Counted from the first letter of the stretch, positions 1-6,406 are shown. The stretch is DNA of 6,733 nucleotides from Desulfobacteraceae bacterium (GCA_030620375.1 JAUXEW010000157.1:1-6733), one strand, 5' to 3'. Notes: generated by a model not told the origin, from the letters alone. Numbers and translations: made by a program.

Positions 1-1
1 C

Positions 2-30
2 TTGATGTTTGAGAGATGATCCATTATAAT
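2..30 (+). promoter_or_regulatory. Candidate sigma70-type promoter for the Fe-S protein gene
   Basis: A -35 box TTGATG (2-7) and a perfect -10 box TATAAT (25-30) are separated by exactly 17 bases, the best promoter match I found in the window. Transcription would start near base 37 and give a leader of about 100 bases before the ATG at 135. That leader would contain the palindromic repeat copy at 44-97 and the shared leader sequence at 92-113. The call rests on box match and spacing only. Confidence 0.6.
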
Positions 31-43
31 GTTTAGAAACTAT

Positions 44-97
44 TTGAAGCCTCCCCGCAGCAAGCTACGGGGAATGCGCTCGCATTGCTTGTTCAAA
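44..97 (+). repeat. Palindromic two-hairpin repeat, copy 1
   Basis: This is the best preserved plus-oriented copy of a short dispersed repeat found four times in the window. The first hairpin is CCCCGCAGCAAGCTACGGGG (53-72): a 5-bp CCCCG/CGGGG stem, one mismatch, then AGC/GCT around a tiny loop. The second follows directly: AATGCG (73-78), loop CT, CGCATT (81-86), a perfect 6-bp stem. The outer ends TTGAAGC (44-50) and GCTTGTTCAA (87-96) are roughly complementary, so the whole unit can fold. It would lie in the 5' leader of the Fe-S protein mRNA. It looks like a REP- or MITE-type element; no transposase is visible in the window. Confidence 0.8.
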
Positions 98-113
98 ACC
101 TTTTGACGCAACA
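92..113 (+). promoter_or_regulatory. Leader sequence shared with the minus-strand cluster (copy A)
   Basis: The sequence TTCAAAACCttTTGACGCA, plus three further bases, matches the minus strand at 6406-6385 in 18 of 22 positions. Both copies lie between a candidate promoter and the first start codon of a transcription unit. This copy overlaps the end of repeat copy 1. It is followed by a perfect palindrome CAACATGTTG (109-118) that the other copy lacks. It could be an operator or leader element common to both units, or a relic of the same repeat insertion. Confidence 0.35.
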
Positions 114-134
114 TGTTGTAAAGGAGGCCATTTG

Positions 135-1133
135 ATGTTTCGAGAAGATTTTTGTACCGTTTGCGGGGATTGCCTGATCTGGTGTCCTTATATTGAGATC
201 GGAGAAGAAGAGAGCAAGAAGGAATTCCAGAAGCTGATCAACGGAAAACCCTCACGCATAGTTTCCGAATGTGTTTCCTGCATGGGTTGCAACGAGATAT
301 GCCCGGAAAAGGCCAACCCGTTTTCCCTTATCGTCAAAAGACAAGAAGAGCAGAATGAGGCCGCTCGCTTCGAAAAAGCCAAAATCAATATGGAGGGTGC
401 ATACAGTATGCCTTCAGAGATCCAAAAGGGGGCTGAAGACGGACCTGTCATAGATATTTGCACGGTCTACCCCATTATACCCGGTCTTTTCGAAGGTGTT
501 CTCTTTGAAGGTGCAACTTTTATAAAGGGAGGGGACTATTTCTGTGGAATCGGGTTTTACCATATCGGTATGCCAAGCCGGGTTGAGAAAAACGCTGCCT
601 CCGTTGTAAAAAATGTTTCCCAAACGGGTGCCAAGGAGGTGATATGCTATCACGATGACTGCTATACTTTATTCAAGGCCATAGCACCGGAATTGGGGAT
701 CAAGGTTCCTTTTCGCCCCGTCTCATGGCCGGAATTTCTTTACCGCCGGTTGAAGGCGCTTGAGGACCGGATACATCCCATCGACAAAGCCGTCGCATAC
801 CAAAGGCCCTGTTCTTCTCGCTATACACCCGATAAGGACGCTTACGTGGATGATATCTTTGATCTTATCGGGGCCAGAAAACCGTCGCGTTCTTATGAAA
901 AGACCCAGTCCCTGTGCTGTGGCGGTTCAATCGTACCGCGAAACTGGGAAGCCGCAAACCAGATCAAGCACAAAAATTTAGAAGACGCAACGGCAGCAGG
1001 GGCCGAGATAATAGTAACCCTCTGCCCCCTTTGTTTTGCCAATCTCAGGAAAAGGGCTCCCGAGCATAACCTTTCTGTCATGGCCATAAGCGATCTGTGC
1101 CGCGCAGCTCTTGGAGAGGTAAAGATTGAATGA
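135..1133 (+). CDS. Heterodisulfide-reductase-like (Fe-S)-binding protein with two 4Fe-4S motifs and a CCG domain
   Basis: This 332-residue, probably soluble electron-transfer protein resembles HdrD/GlpC/LutA-type Fe-S oxidoreductases. The N-terminus carries two ferredoxin-type CxxCxxCxxxCP motifs (Cys 7, 10, 13, 17 and 46, 49, 52, 56), expected to bind two [4Fe-4S] clusters. The C-terminal half has one canonical cysteine-rich CCG domain: Cys226, CCG at 261-263 and CPLC at 297-300, with 34 residues between Cys226 and the CCG. An earlier degenerate CCG-like half reads FCG near 137 followed by Cys171 and Cys176. I see no membrane segment or signal peptide. ATG 135 is preferred over the adjacent in-frame TTG 132 because AAAGGAGG (120-127) sits 7 bases before it. 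The gene converges on the acyl-CoA cluster, so a role in moving electrons from acyl-CoA oxidation is plausible but inferred. The exact partner is unknown. Confidence 0.85.
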   Translation: MFREDFCTVCGDCLIWCPYIEIGEEESKKEFQKLINGKPSRIVSECVSCMGCNEICPEKANPFSLIVKRQEEQNEAARFEKAKINMEGAYSMPSEIQKGAEDGPVIDICTVYPIIPGLFEGVLFEGATFIKGGDYFCGIGFYHIGMPSRVEKNAASVVKNVSQTGAKEVICYHDDCYTLFKAIAPELGIKVPFRPVSWPEFLYRRLKALEDRIHPIDKAVAYQRPCSSRYTPDKDAYVDDIFDLIGARKPSRSYEKTQSLCCGGSIVPRNWEAANQIKHKNLEDATAAGAEIIVTLCPLCFANLRKRAPEHNLSVMAISDLCRAALGEVKIE

Positions 1134-1146
1134 GCTTAGAAGCGGT

Positions 1147-1902
1147 TTAAGGCGTTCCGCCATCCACTCGAATAATGGCGCCCGTAGTAAAACCGGTTGC
1201 CTCGCTGGCCAAATAAAGCGCCGTGCTTACAATTTCTTCCGGCTCACCAGCGCGTTGTAAAGCAAAGGTAGCTTTGGCTCGAGCAGTGAACTCCTCAGAC
1301 CTGGACCAACCTCTTGATACGTCGGTGTGAAACGGACCGCACATGATGCAATTCACACGGACCTTGGGGCCGTATTCATACGCGAATGCTTTTGTTATAG
1401 CGTTCAATGCCGCCTTTGAACCGGCATAAGGAGCAATGTCAGCCGTCGGATTCACTGAGGCAGTACTGCTGATATTAATAATGGAGCCTCCATCTCCGGC
1501 AGCCATACGGCTTCCCACCAATGCCGACAGACGAAAAGGCCCCTTGAAATTGACACTCATGACTTTGTCAAACAATGCTTCACTGGTTTCCAACAGTGAG
1601 GGCGCAAGAGGGGACATACCCGCGTTGTTGATCAATACATCCACCCGTCCGAAATGGTCGTAGACGGCATCCACCAATCCCTCAAGCCTTTCCCAATATC
1701 CTACATGGCAGGCGTATACGAACGCTTTCCTGCCCAATGCCTCCACTTCCGCCGCTGCCTTTCTGCAAGCCTCAATTTTACGACTGGTAATCGCAATATC
1801 CGCACCCTGTTCCGCAAAACCCAAAACCATGGCACGGCCAAGTCCCCGGCTGCCACCGGTAATGAGCACTACTTTTCCGGTCATGTCCAATAAATTTTTC
1901 AT
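1147..1902 (-). CDS. Short-chain dehydrogenase/reductase (SDR), classical type
   Basis: The 251-residue Rossmann-fold NAD(P)H oxidoreductase has the usual length of the classical SDR family. Visible motifs are the cofactor loop TGGSRGLG (15-22), NNAG (92-95), the structural Asn118 and the catalytic Ser146, Tyr159 and Lys163 (YAGSK). The C-terminus ends in the family-typical VDGG. Arg41 just after the second beta strand suggests NADP(H) preference, which is inference. The substrate is probably a keto/hydroxy acyl-CoA or a related acid from this cluster. It could act like LvaD, which reduces a 4-ketoacyl-CoA, or as a 3-hydroxyacyl-CoA dehydrogenase; sequence alone does not decide. The start lies 17 bases after the kinase stop, so the two are almost certainly cotranscribed. 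The Shine-Dalgarno site is weak (AGAGAG, about 1911-1918), consistent with reliance on the upstream gene. It is the last gene of the cluster, with no visible terminator. Confidence 0.9.
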   Translation of the reverse strand: MKNLLDMTGKVVLITGGSRGLGRAMVLGFAEQGADIAITSRKIEACRKAAAEVEALGRKAFVYACHVGYWERLEGLVDAVYDHFGRVDVLINNAGMSPLAPSLLETSEALFDKVMSVNFKGPFRLSALVGSRMAAGDGGSIINISSTASVNPTADIAPYAGSKAALNAITKAFAYEYGPKVRVNCIMCGPFHTDVSRGWSRSEEFTARAKATFALQRAGEPEEIVSTALYLASEATGFTTGAIIRVDGGTP

Positions 1903-1919
1903 GATATACGTCTCTCTTT

Positions 1920-2924
1920 TTAATCCAAAAGCTCAAGTGCCCGATCAATTAACGTGTTTATTGAATATTTTAATTCCTCCCAGAGTGGATCAGGGCGTTT
2001 ACCCCGTCTGTGAAGGCTAAGGTTAAACCCTGAAATAATGGCAAACTTATAGGCTGCCAGGGCTCTAAACCAGCGTATATCCGGCAGAGGTGACCCATGT
2101 GCGGCTATATACTGATTAACTAAGGTGTCCGGATCCAGAAACATTTTTCTCTCATAACCTTGAGTTGACCATGCGATGGGATCACTGAAGGTGGCAACCC
2201 ATCCTACGTCGTTTAATGTCGCACCCACCCCCACAAGCTCCCAATCAATCACGGCAAGGAGATTCCCCTCAAAAGAACAAAACAGATTAGAAAGCTGATA
2301 ATCTCCATGGAAAACCCCGATCGGAGTTTCCGCCGGCAGTTTGTCTAATAGTTTCCGGCGGACCTCGGGTGCCTTTGCCAGGCGTTCGGGATCTGCCGAA
2401 CGTTCATAAAACCGGTCCCAGCGTGTCACGTCCAGCTCAAAGGGAATCGCCGGGCCTAAGCCGGGGGTTTTCTTTTCCCAGTCAACCTTGTGAATCCCTG
2501 CCAGAGCCGTCATTATTTGTTTCCCTAAATCATACAACTTCTCGTCAGAAAGTTTATTCCCCCATCCATCAAGCTCAAGACGCAGGATATCTCCTTCTAA
2601 CTTAGGAACAATAAAATATGGCCTGCCGAACCACTTAAGATCGTCGCCGGACCATTTTACGGAACAATGGGGCACATCGGTCTCATCCAGTGCGTTAAGA
2701 ATGATCGCTTGCCGTAAGACATCTGCGGTCCCTTTCCATTGAACGTTGGGTGGCGGCAACCTGAGATACCATGATTCCGGTTTCCCTTTTGATTGAACGG
2801 TGAAACCGTATGAAAACCCCGCATGACCGGGCATTTTATGAGTATCAGTGATCAAAGCCGCGTCATCCTCATACTTGGCCCGACAGAATTTTACTAATCG
2901 TTGTTTAAGCTCATCGAGTTCCAT
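1920..2924 (-). CDS. Phosphotransferase (APH/ACAD10-11 N-terminal kinase-like family)
   Basis: The 334-residue protein kinase-like-fold small-molecule kinase has an N-lobe (about 1-110) with a glycine-containing loop (GHAGFSYG, 33-40) and YLRLPP (53-58). Its C-lobe carries IHKVDW (144-149), the catalytic loop HGDYQLSN (206-213; Asp208 catalytic, Asn213 metal-binding) and IDWE (226-229; Asp227 metal-binding). This pattern fits the 'phosphotransferase family' related to the kinase half of ACAD10/ACAD11 and to LvaA, which phosphorylate hydroxyacyl-CoAs, better than it fits true antibiotic-resistance enzymes. The start at 2924 is chosen because AAAAGGAG (2940-2933) lies 8 bases upstream. An in-frame start at 3017 would translate a repeat copy and is rejected. 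The acyl-CoA ligase upstream and the SDR downstream support an acyl-CoA substrate. The exact hydroxyacyl-CoA is unknown. Confidence 0.85.
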   Translation of the reverse strand: MELDELKQRLVKFCRAKYEDDAALITDTHKMPGHAGFSYGFTVQSKGKPESWYLRLPPPNVQWKGTADVLRQAIILNALDETDVPHCSVKWSGDDLKWFGRPYFIVPKLEGDILRLELDGWGNKLSDEKLYDLGKQIMTALAGIHKVDWEKKTPGLGPAIPFELDVTRWDRFYERSADPERLAKAPEVRRKLLDKLPAETPIGVFHGDYQLSNLFCSFEGNLLAVIDWELVGVGATLNDVGWVATFSDPIAWSTQGYERKMFLDPDTLVNQYIAAHGSPLPDIRWFRALAAYKFAIISGFNLSLHRRGKRPDPLWEELKYSINTLIDRALELLD

Positions 2925-2983
2925 CAGCTGTTCTCCTTTTCGCCCTAATTTTAAAGGATGACACCCGCTTTTAGATTCGCTAA

Positions 2984-3022
2984 ACCCGCAACAAGCTACG
3001 GAGAATGCACTCGCCATTGCAG
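2984..3022 (+). repeat. Palindromic two-hairpin repeat, copy 2 (degenerate)
   Basis: This decayed copy lies in the 165-base gap between the ligase and the kinase, in plus orientation and so antisense to the surrounding transcript. The first hairpin region (2984-3003) reads aCCCGCAACAAGCTACGGAG and keeps the invariant core CAAGCTACGG (2992-3001). The second (3004-3018, AATGCACTCGCCATT) has lost perfect pairing. A separate inverted repeat, CAGATT/AATCTG with a 6-base loop, follows at 3020-3037. The rest of the 2925-3089 gap shows only an A-rich stretch and the kinase ribosome binding site; I see no convincing promoter. Confidence 0.7.
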
Positions 3023-3089
3023 ATTAATCCAAATCTGAACGCCAATTCCGCATTTTTATTTGTTTTAAAAAAAAGCAGGGCTATATGGT

Positions 3090-4649
3090 TCAGGACTTGC
3101 TGTACTTCTCGACAAGTTTTTTTCTTTGAAGCTTGCCGATGGCGGTTCTTGGCAGTTCATCCACAAAAACAACCGCCCGGGGTCGTTTAAAAGAAGCCAG
3201 TTTGTCTTTCGAATATTCAATGATCTCCGCTTCAGTTGTTACCTGATCTTTTTTTAATACCGCAACCGCGTAGGGTACCTGGCCCCACTCTTCATCCGAT
3301 ACGCCGATAACTGCAACTTCATCGATTTTCGGATGAGAACTCAATACTTCTTCTACTTCTATTGGTGAAATATTCTCTCCCCCACGAATAATCACATCAT
3401 CAGCCCTGCCGGTACGATAGAGATAGCCTTCCTCGTCCATCCATCCTATATCCGAGGTTCGCAACCATCCGTCCGGCGTAAAAGCCTGCTTTGTTTTTTC
3501 CTCATCGCGCCAATAACCGCTCATAATGCGTGACCCTCTTGCCACGATTTCACCGATTTCATCAGGCGGCAAAGGATCGCCGTCTTCATTAACAATCCTT
3601 ATCTCAACATCCGGCAAAGGCTTGCCGATTGAGGAAGCCAGCCGTTTGAGCTTCTTCTCTTTTTCGGCTTCCGTCCCTTCTATCTGATGGTCCTCCGGAC
3701 TCAACATGGTAATGGTAGAACCGGTCTCGGTTTGTCCGAATGCGTTAATAAAGCTCACGCCCGGGAAAAGTTCGATGGCCTTTTTGATGACCGAAAACGG
3801 CATGGCGGCCGCGCCATAAGTAATGATGTCAAGGCTGGAAAGATCGTAGTCGGATAAGTTTTCAAAATCAACGATCTTCTTAAGCATGGTCGGGACCAGC
3901 ATCGCCCGATTAATCCGTTCTGCCTGAACCGTGTCGAGCCACTCTTTGACCTCAAACTGCCGCATTAGAACCAAGGTTCGACCCCCGTAAACCCCGGCAA
4001 GCATCCCCTGTATTCCGGCCACGTGATATAACGGTACCGTCATAATATTTTTTTCTTCAATCTCCGGATCGGCCGGCGTTACGTTATCCAGAATGTAAGA
4101 ACCAAAGCTTTCATGTGTCAATGGAACGGCCTTGGGACGTCCGGTAGTACCGGAAGTAAACATGAGAATTGTGATTTCTTCATCCTCGATTTCCGAAAAA
4201 AATTCCTCATCCGAGTCTGAAGCAATCATGTCGTAATAGTTCAACATATCGTCGCATGGACCGTCGATAGAGATGCACCGCTCAAGATTTGGCAGGTTGG
4301 GCCTTAATGCTTTAACCATGTCAATATATCTTTCCCCAACAAAAAGAAATCTTGTCTCTGATGCCGCCAGCATATATTCCAATTCATCGGCCGTGGCCCT
4401 GAAATTCAATGGGACCAAAATCGCCCCTGTCTTGGCCACGGCAAAATAAGTCTCTATATATCGAGGACAATTCACGCTTAACATCCCGACCCGGTCTCCC
4501 TTTTTTATGCCCAATCCCTCCAATGCGAACGCCAGGCTATTAATATGCGTGCCGGCTTCCATGTAGCTTAATCTTTCTCCTTCAAAGACCATGAAATCCC
4601 GATCAGGACAAATGGCAGCCGCAACCGTTAAAAAGTCAGTAGTGTTCAT
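3090..4649 (-). CDS. AMP-forming acyl-CoA ligase (ANL superfamily)
   Basis: This 519-residue enzyme activates a carboxylic acid with ATP and CoA through an acyl-AMP intermediate. The full set of ANL motifs is present: phosphate-binding loop TSGTTGRPK (165-173), FGQTE (304-308), the adenosine-binding TSD (398-400), the hinge region TGRADD (413-418) followed by GGENISPIEVE (423-433), and the C-terminal catalytic lysine Lys506 in TAIGK. Length matches bacterial medium/long-chain or aryl acyl-CoA synthetases; substrate choice cannot be read from these motifs. The start at 4649 is preceded by AAAGGTGGG about 8 bases upstream. A longer frame from a TTG at 4865 would overlap the hydratase gene and translate a repeat copy, so it is rejected. 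It follows the two hydratases and precedes the kinase and SDR, consistent with the entry step of the pathway. A candidate internal promoter lies upstream at 4829-4801. Confidence 0.93.
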   Translation of the reverse strand: MNTTDFLTVAAAICPDRDFMVFEGERLSYMEAGTHINSLAFALEGLGIKKGDRVGMLSVNCPRYIETYFAVAKTGAILVPLNFRATADELEYMLAASETRFLFVGERYIDMVKALRPNLPNLERCISIDGPCDDMLNYYDMIASDSDEEFFSEIEDEEITILMFTSGTTGRPKAVPLTHESFGSYILDNVTPADPEIEEKNIMTVPLYHVAGIQGMLAGVYGGRTLVLMRQFEVKEWLDTVQAERINRAMLVPTMLKKIVDFENLSDYDLSSLDIITYGAAAMPFSVIKKAIELFPGVSFINAFGQTETGSTITMLSPEDHQIEGTEAEKEKKLKRLASSIGKPLPDVEIRIVNEDGDPLPPDEIGEIVARGSRIMSGYWRDEEKTKQAFTPDGWLRTSDIGWMDEEGYLYRTGRADDVIIRGGENISPIEVEEVLSSHPKIDEVAVIGVSDEEWGQVPYAVAVLKKDQVTTEAEIIEYSKDKLASFKRPRAVVFVDELPRTAIGKLQRKKLVEKYSKS

Positions 4650-4690
4650 TTTTTCATCCCACCTTTTCAAGTTATGGTTTCGATTTGAAT

Positions 4691-4735
4691 TGCAATAACG
4701 AGCGCATTCCCCGTAGCTTGCAGCGGGGAGCTTCA
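4691..4735 (-). repeat. Palindromic two-hairpin repeat, copy 3
   Basis: This minus-oriented copy lies in the 193-base gap between the canonical hydratase and the ligase, in the same sense as their transcript. Read on the minus strand, the first hairpin is CCCCGCTGCAAGCTACGGGG (4728-4709) with an intact CCCCG/CGGGG stem and the invariant core CAAGCTACGG. The second, AATGCGCTCGTTATT (4708-4694), is imperfect. The preceding TTGAAGC matches copies 1 and 4. In mRNA it would fold about 40 bases ahead of the ligase start and might affect message stability or coupling, which is inference. Confidence 0.78.
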
Positions 4736-4800
4736 ATTCCTTTTCTGAAGCCTTACGGAAGAACTCTCCGTTTTTCAAAAACGTTAGCCCACTTTTCCGG

Positions 4801-4829
4801 TTTATCCGGCCTGGGTTTATCCCGGTCAA
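4801..4829 (-). promoter_or_regulatory. Candidate internal promoter before the ligase, with a direct repeat
   Basis: On the minus strand TTGACC (4829-4824) and GATAAA (4806-4801) are 17 bases apart, a 5-of-6 and 4-of-6 match to the sigma70 boxes. Inside and overlapping it are two copies of GGATAAACC (4822-4814 and 4807-4799), 15 bases start to start, the second within CCGGATAAACCGG. The repeated motif could be an operator. The site would allow ligase, kinase and SDR to be transcribed apart from the hydratases. Confidence 0.35.
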
Positions 4830-4842
4830 CGTACCGAATTTT

Positions 4843-5562
4843 TTAAAACCATAACCGGTAAGCAAGTCTTTTTTCCAAATTTAATCCATCTGACAGGCTT
4901 AATTCCATTCCCCTTATCACGGCTTGTTTGGCAAGCTCAACGGCTTTGGTGTCCTGGGCAACAATTTTCAGGGCCAGCTCTTCAGCAGCAAGTAAAAGCC
5001 GATCCTTTGGCACCACCTGATTCACCATTCCGGTTTTAAGTGCCTCCGAGGCATCTATCCAACGATTGGTGAGTATCATTTCAAGGGCCGTGCCGGGCCC
5101 AACGACTCTGGGCACGGTCTGTGTTCCCCCGGCGGCAGGTATCATTCCCAGCCCCATTTCCGGCAGCCCGAATTTAGCATCCTCCGAGGCAATTCGGATA
5201 TCGCAGCACAGGGCAATTTCTATACCCGAACCTAATACATATCCATGAACAGCGGCAATAAGCGGTTGGGGAAGACTTATAAAAAGCCCCCAGAGATCAC
5301 GGTCAAAACGAACCTCTCGGGCCGCGGTCGGTGGCGGTGCCGTCAGGAATTCGCTTAAATCCGCCCCCGCACAAAAGGCCTTTTCGCCCGCCCCCTTAAA
5401 AATGACAACCCGAACCTCGCTATCGTCCCGAACGGCGCTTAGGACTTCAAACATGTCATCCCGCATTTGGACGTTATGAATGTTTAAGACCTCGGGCCGA
5501 TTCAGTGTGACATGGCCGATATGATCCCGTTTTTCAAATATCAGTGTTTCAAATCCGTTCAT
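4843..5562 (-). CDS. Enoyl-CoA hydratase/isomerase, canonical active site, short C-terminus
   Basis: This crotonase-fold protein of 239 residues is expected to add water across a 2-enoyl-CoA double bond. The first oxyanion-hole motif is FCAGADL (63-69). The second is in GYVLGSGIEIA (107-117). Both catalytic glutamates expected by comparison with rat mitochondrial hydratase are present: Glu115 in SGIEIA and Glu135 in FGLPE. IPAAGGTQ (141-148) is also typical. The protein stops at RLAYRLWF, about 20 residues short of the family and of its neighbour, and lacks the usual TEDR...FxEKRxP tail. Its ATG overlaps the stop of the upstream crotonase (ATGA), with GAGGG only 3 bases before it, so translational coupling is likely. 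It may be a mildly truncated but active enzyme, or a gene with a recent stop. Confidence 0.88.
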   Translation of the reverse strand: MNGFETLIFEKRDHIGHVTLNRPEVLNIHNVQMRDDMFEVLSAVRDDSEVRVVIFKGAGEKAFCAGADLSEFLTAPPPTAAREVRFDRDLWGLFISLPQPLIAAVHGYVLGSGIEIALCCDIRIASEDAKFGLPEMGLGMIPAAGGTQTVPRVVGPGTALEMILTNRWIDASEALKTGMVNQVVPKDRLLLAAEELALKIVAQDTKAVELAKQAVIRGMELSLSDGLNLEKRLAYRLWF

Positions 5563-6332
5563 TTTCCCTCAAAGTGGGGATTTCTCTTTTCGCGAAAGGC
5601 CGTAATTCCCTCTGTTCGGTCCTCCGTCGTATGAAGCAAAAAATAAAGATCCGCTTCCAGCCGAAGCCCTTGTTCCAGCGTCATATCCATTCCCTTATGA
5701 ATGGCCTCTTTGGCATACCTTAAAGCGATCGGACCCTTTCCCGCCATGTCTCGAGCTGTTTTAAGAACGGTTGGCATGAGGTCATCAGGAGAAACCACAT
5801 CATTTACCAGACCGATTCTAAGGGCTTCTCTTGCATTTATACATTCACCACCAAGGATCATCTCCAACGCCTTGCTGCGCCCAACCAGGCGGGCAAGTCG
5901 CTGAGTTCCTCCATCCCATGGAATCTCACCGTTTGAGACATGCGGCATGGCGAAGTTTGCTGATTCAGAAGAAATTCTCAGGTCACAGGCCAGAACCAAT
6001 TCCAAACCCTGGCCAAAGGCATCTCCGTTAATGGCTGCAATAACCGGTCGGTCAAAAGAGCCGATAATGGATGCGGTCTGAAGCCGTGCAATAAATTCTT
6101 CCCGGTTCTCACATGAAGCATATTCTTCGGCTGCAGTACCGATGGAAAAGACTTTTTTACCTCCGGACGTAAGGATAAGAACACTGATTTCACTATTATA
6201 GCCGACGTCTTCTCTGATCTTAAAAACCGCTGCAGCCGTCTGTGCGGTAATTGCATTATTTCGATCCGGCCGATTAAGACTGATAATACCGATGGGTCCG
6301 TCTTTCTTAAAAGTGACAACATTGTCATTCAT
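5559..6332 (-). CDS. Crotonase-family protein with atypical active site
   Basis: The protein has 257 residues, the full usual length, with the family C-terminus TTEDRTEGITAFREKR (235-250). The crotonase fold is clear from SLNRPDRNNAI (18-28), NGDAFGQGLEL (102-112) and DGGTQRL (140-146). The residue matching the first catalytic Glu of hydratases is Glu111. The second is replaced by His131 (FAMPH instead of FGxPE), and the usual PGAGG is PWDGG with Asp140. The first oxyanion motif reads FSIGTAA rather than FCAGADL. Asp at this DGG position also occurs in other crotonases such as MenB and lies near the dehalogenase nucleophile, so the reaction may be isomerisation, hydrolysis or a special hydration. 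The start is supported by AAAAAAGGG (6348-6340), 7 bases upstream. It is the first gene of the minus-strand cluster and is coupled to the next hydratase by an ATGA overlap. Confidence 0.88.
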   Translation of the reverse strand: MNDNVVTFKKDGPIGIISLNRPDRNNAITAQTAAAVFKIREDVGYNSEISVLILTSGGKKVFSIGTAAEEYASCENREEFIARLQTASIIGSFDRPVIAAINGDAFGQGLELVLACDLRISSESANFAMPHVSNGEIPWDGGTQRLARLVGRSKALEMILGGECINAREALRIGLVNDVVSPDDLMPTVLKTARDMAGKGPIALRYAKEAIHKGMDMTLEQGLRLEADLYFLLHTTEDRTEGITAFREKRNPHFEGK

Positions 6333-6384
6333 GGTAATACCCTTTTTTCGAACTGTTCATGGGGATCAGGGGTCGAGGTCAAAA

Positions 6385-6406
6385 GGCTGCGTCAATTGGT
6401 TTTGAA
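6385..6406 (-). promoter_or_regulatory. Leader sequence shared with the Fe-S protein gene (copy B)
   Basis: Read on the minus strand from 6406, TTCAAAACCaaTTGACGCA plus three bases matches the plus strand at 92-113 in 18 of 22 positions. It lies about 50 bases before the first start codon of the cluster and downstream of the TATAAT at 6462-6457. The bases just before it (GAATGCATT) recall a shrunken second hairpin of the palindromic repeat, so the element may be a deleted repeat relic rather than an operator. Confidence 0.35.

Noticed and set aside
132..134. TTG start for the Fe-S protein one codon upstream
   Set aside because: The Shine-Dalgarno site is only 4 bases from TTG but 7 from the ATG at 135, and ATG is the stronger codon.
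1920..2924. Aminoglycoside resistance gene
   Set aside because: The APH fold is shared by many kinases; the acyl-CoA gene context and the LRLPP-type N-lobe fit the ACAD10/LvaA-like group better.
2925..3017. N-terminal extension of the kinase from an in-frame ATG at 3017
   Set aside because: The extra 31 residues translate repeat copy 2 and have no kinase similarity; the ATG at 2924 has a strong, well spaced Shine-Dalgarno site.
3005..3190. Small plus-strand reading frame across the ligase 3' end
   Set aside because: It begins in repeat copy 2, runs antisense through the ligase C-terminus, has no ribosome binding site and no recognisable protein features.
4650..4865. N-terminal extension of the ligase from a TTG at 4865
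   Set aside because: It would overlap the hydratase gene and translate repeat copy 3; the ATG at 4649 has a ribosome binding site and gives the usual family length.
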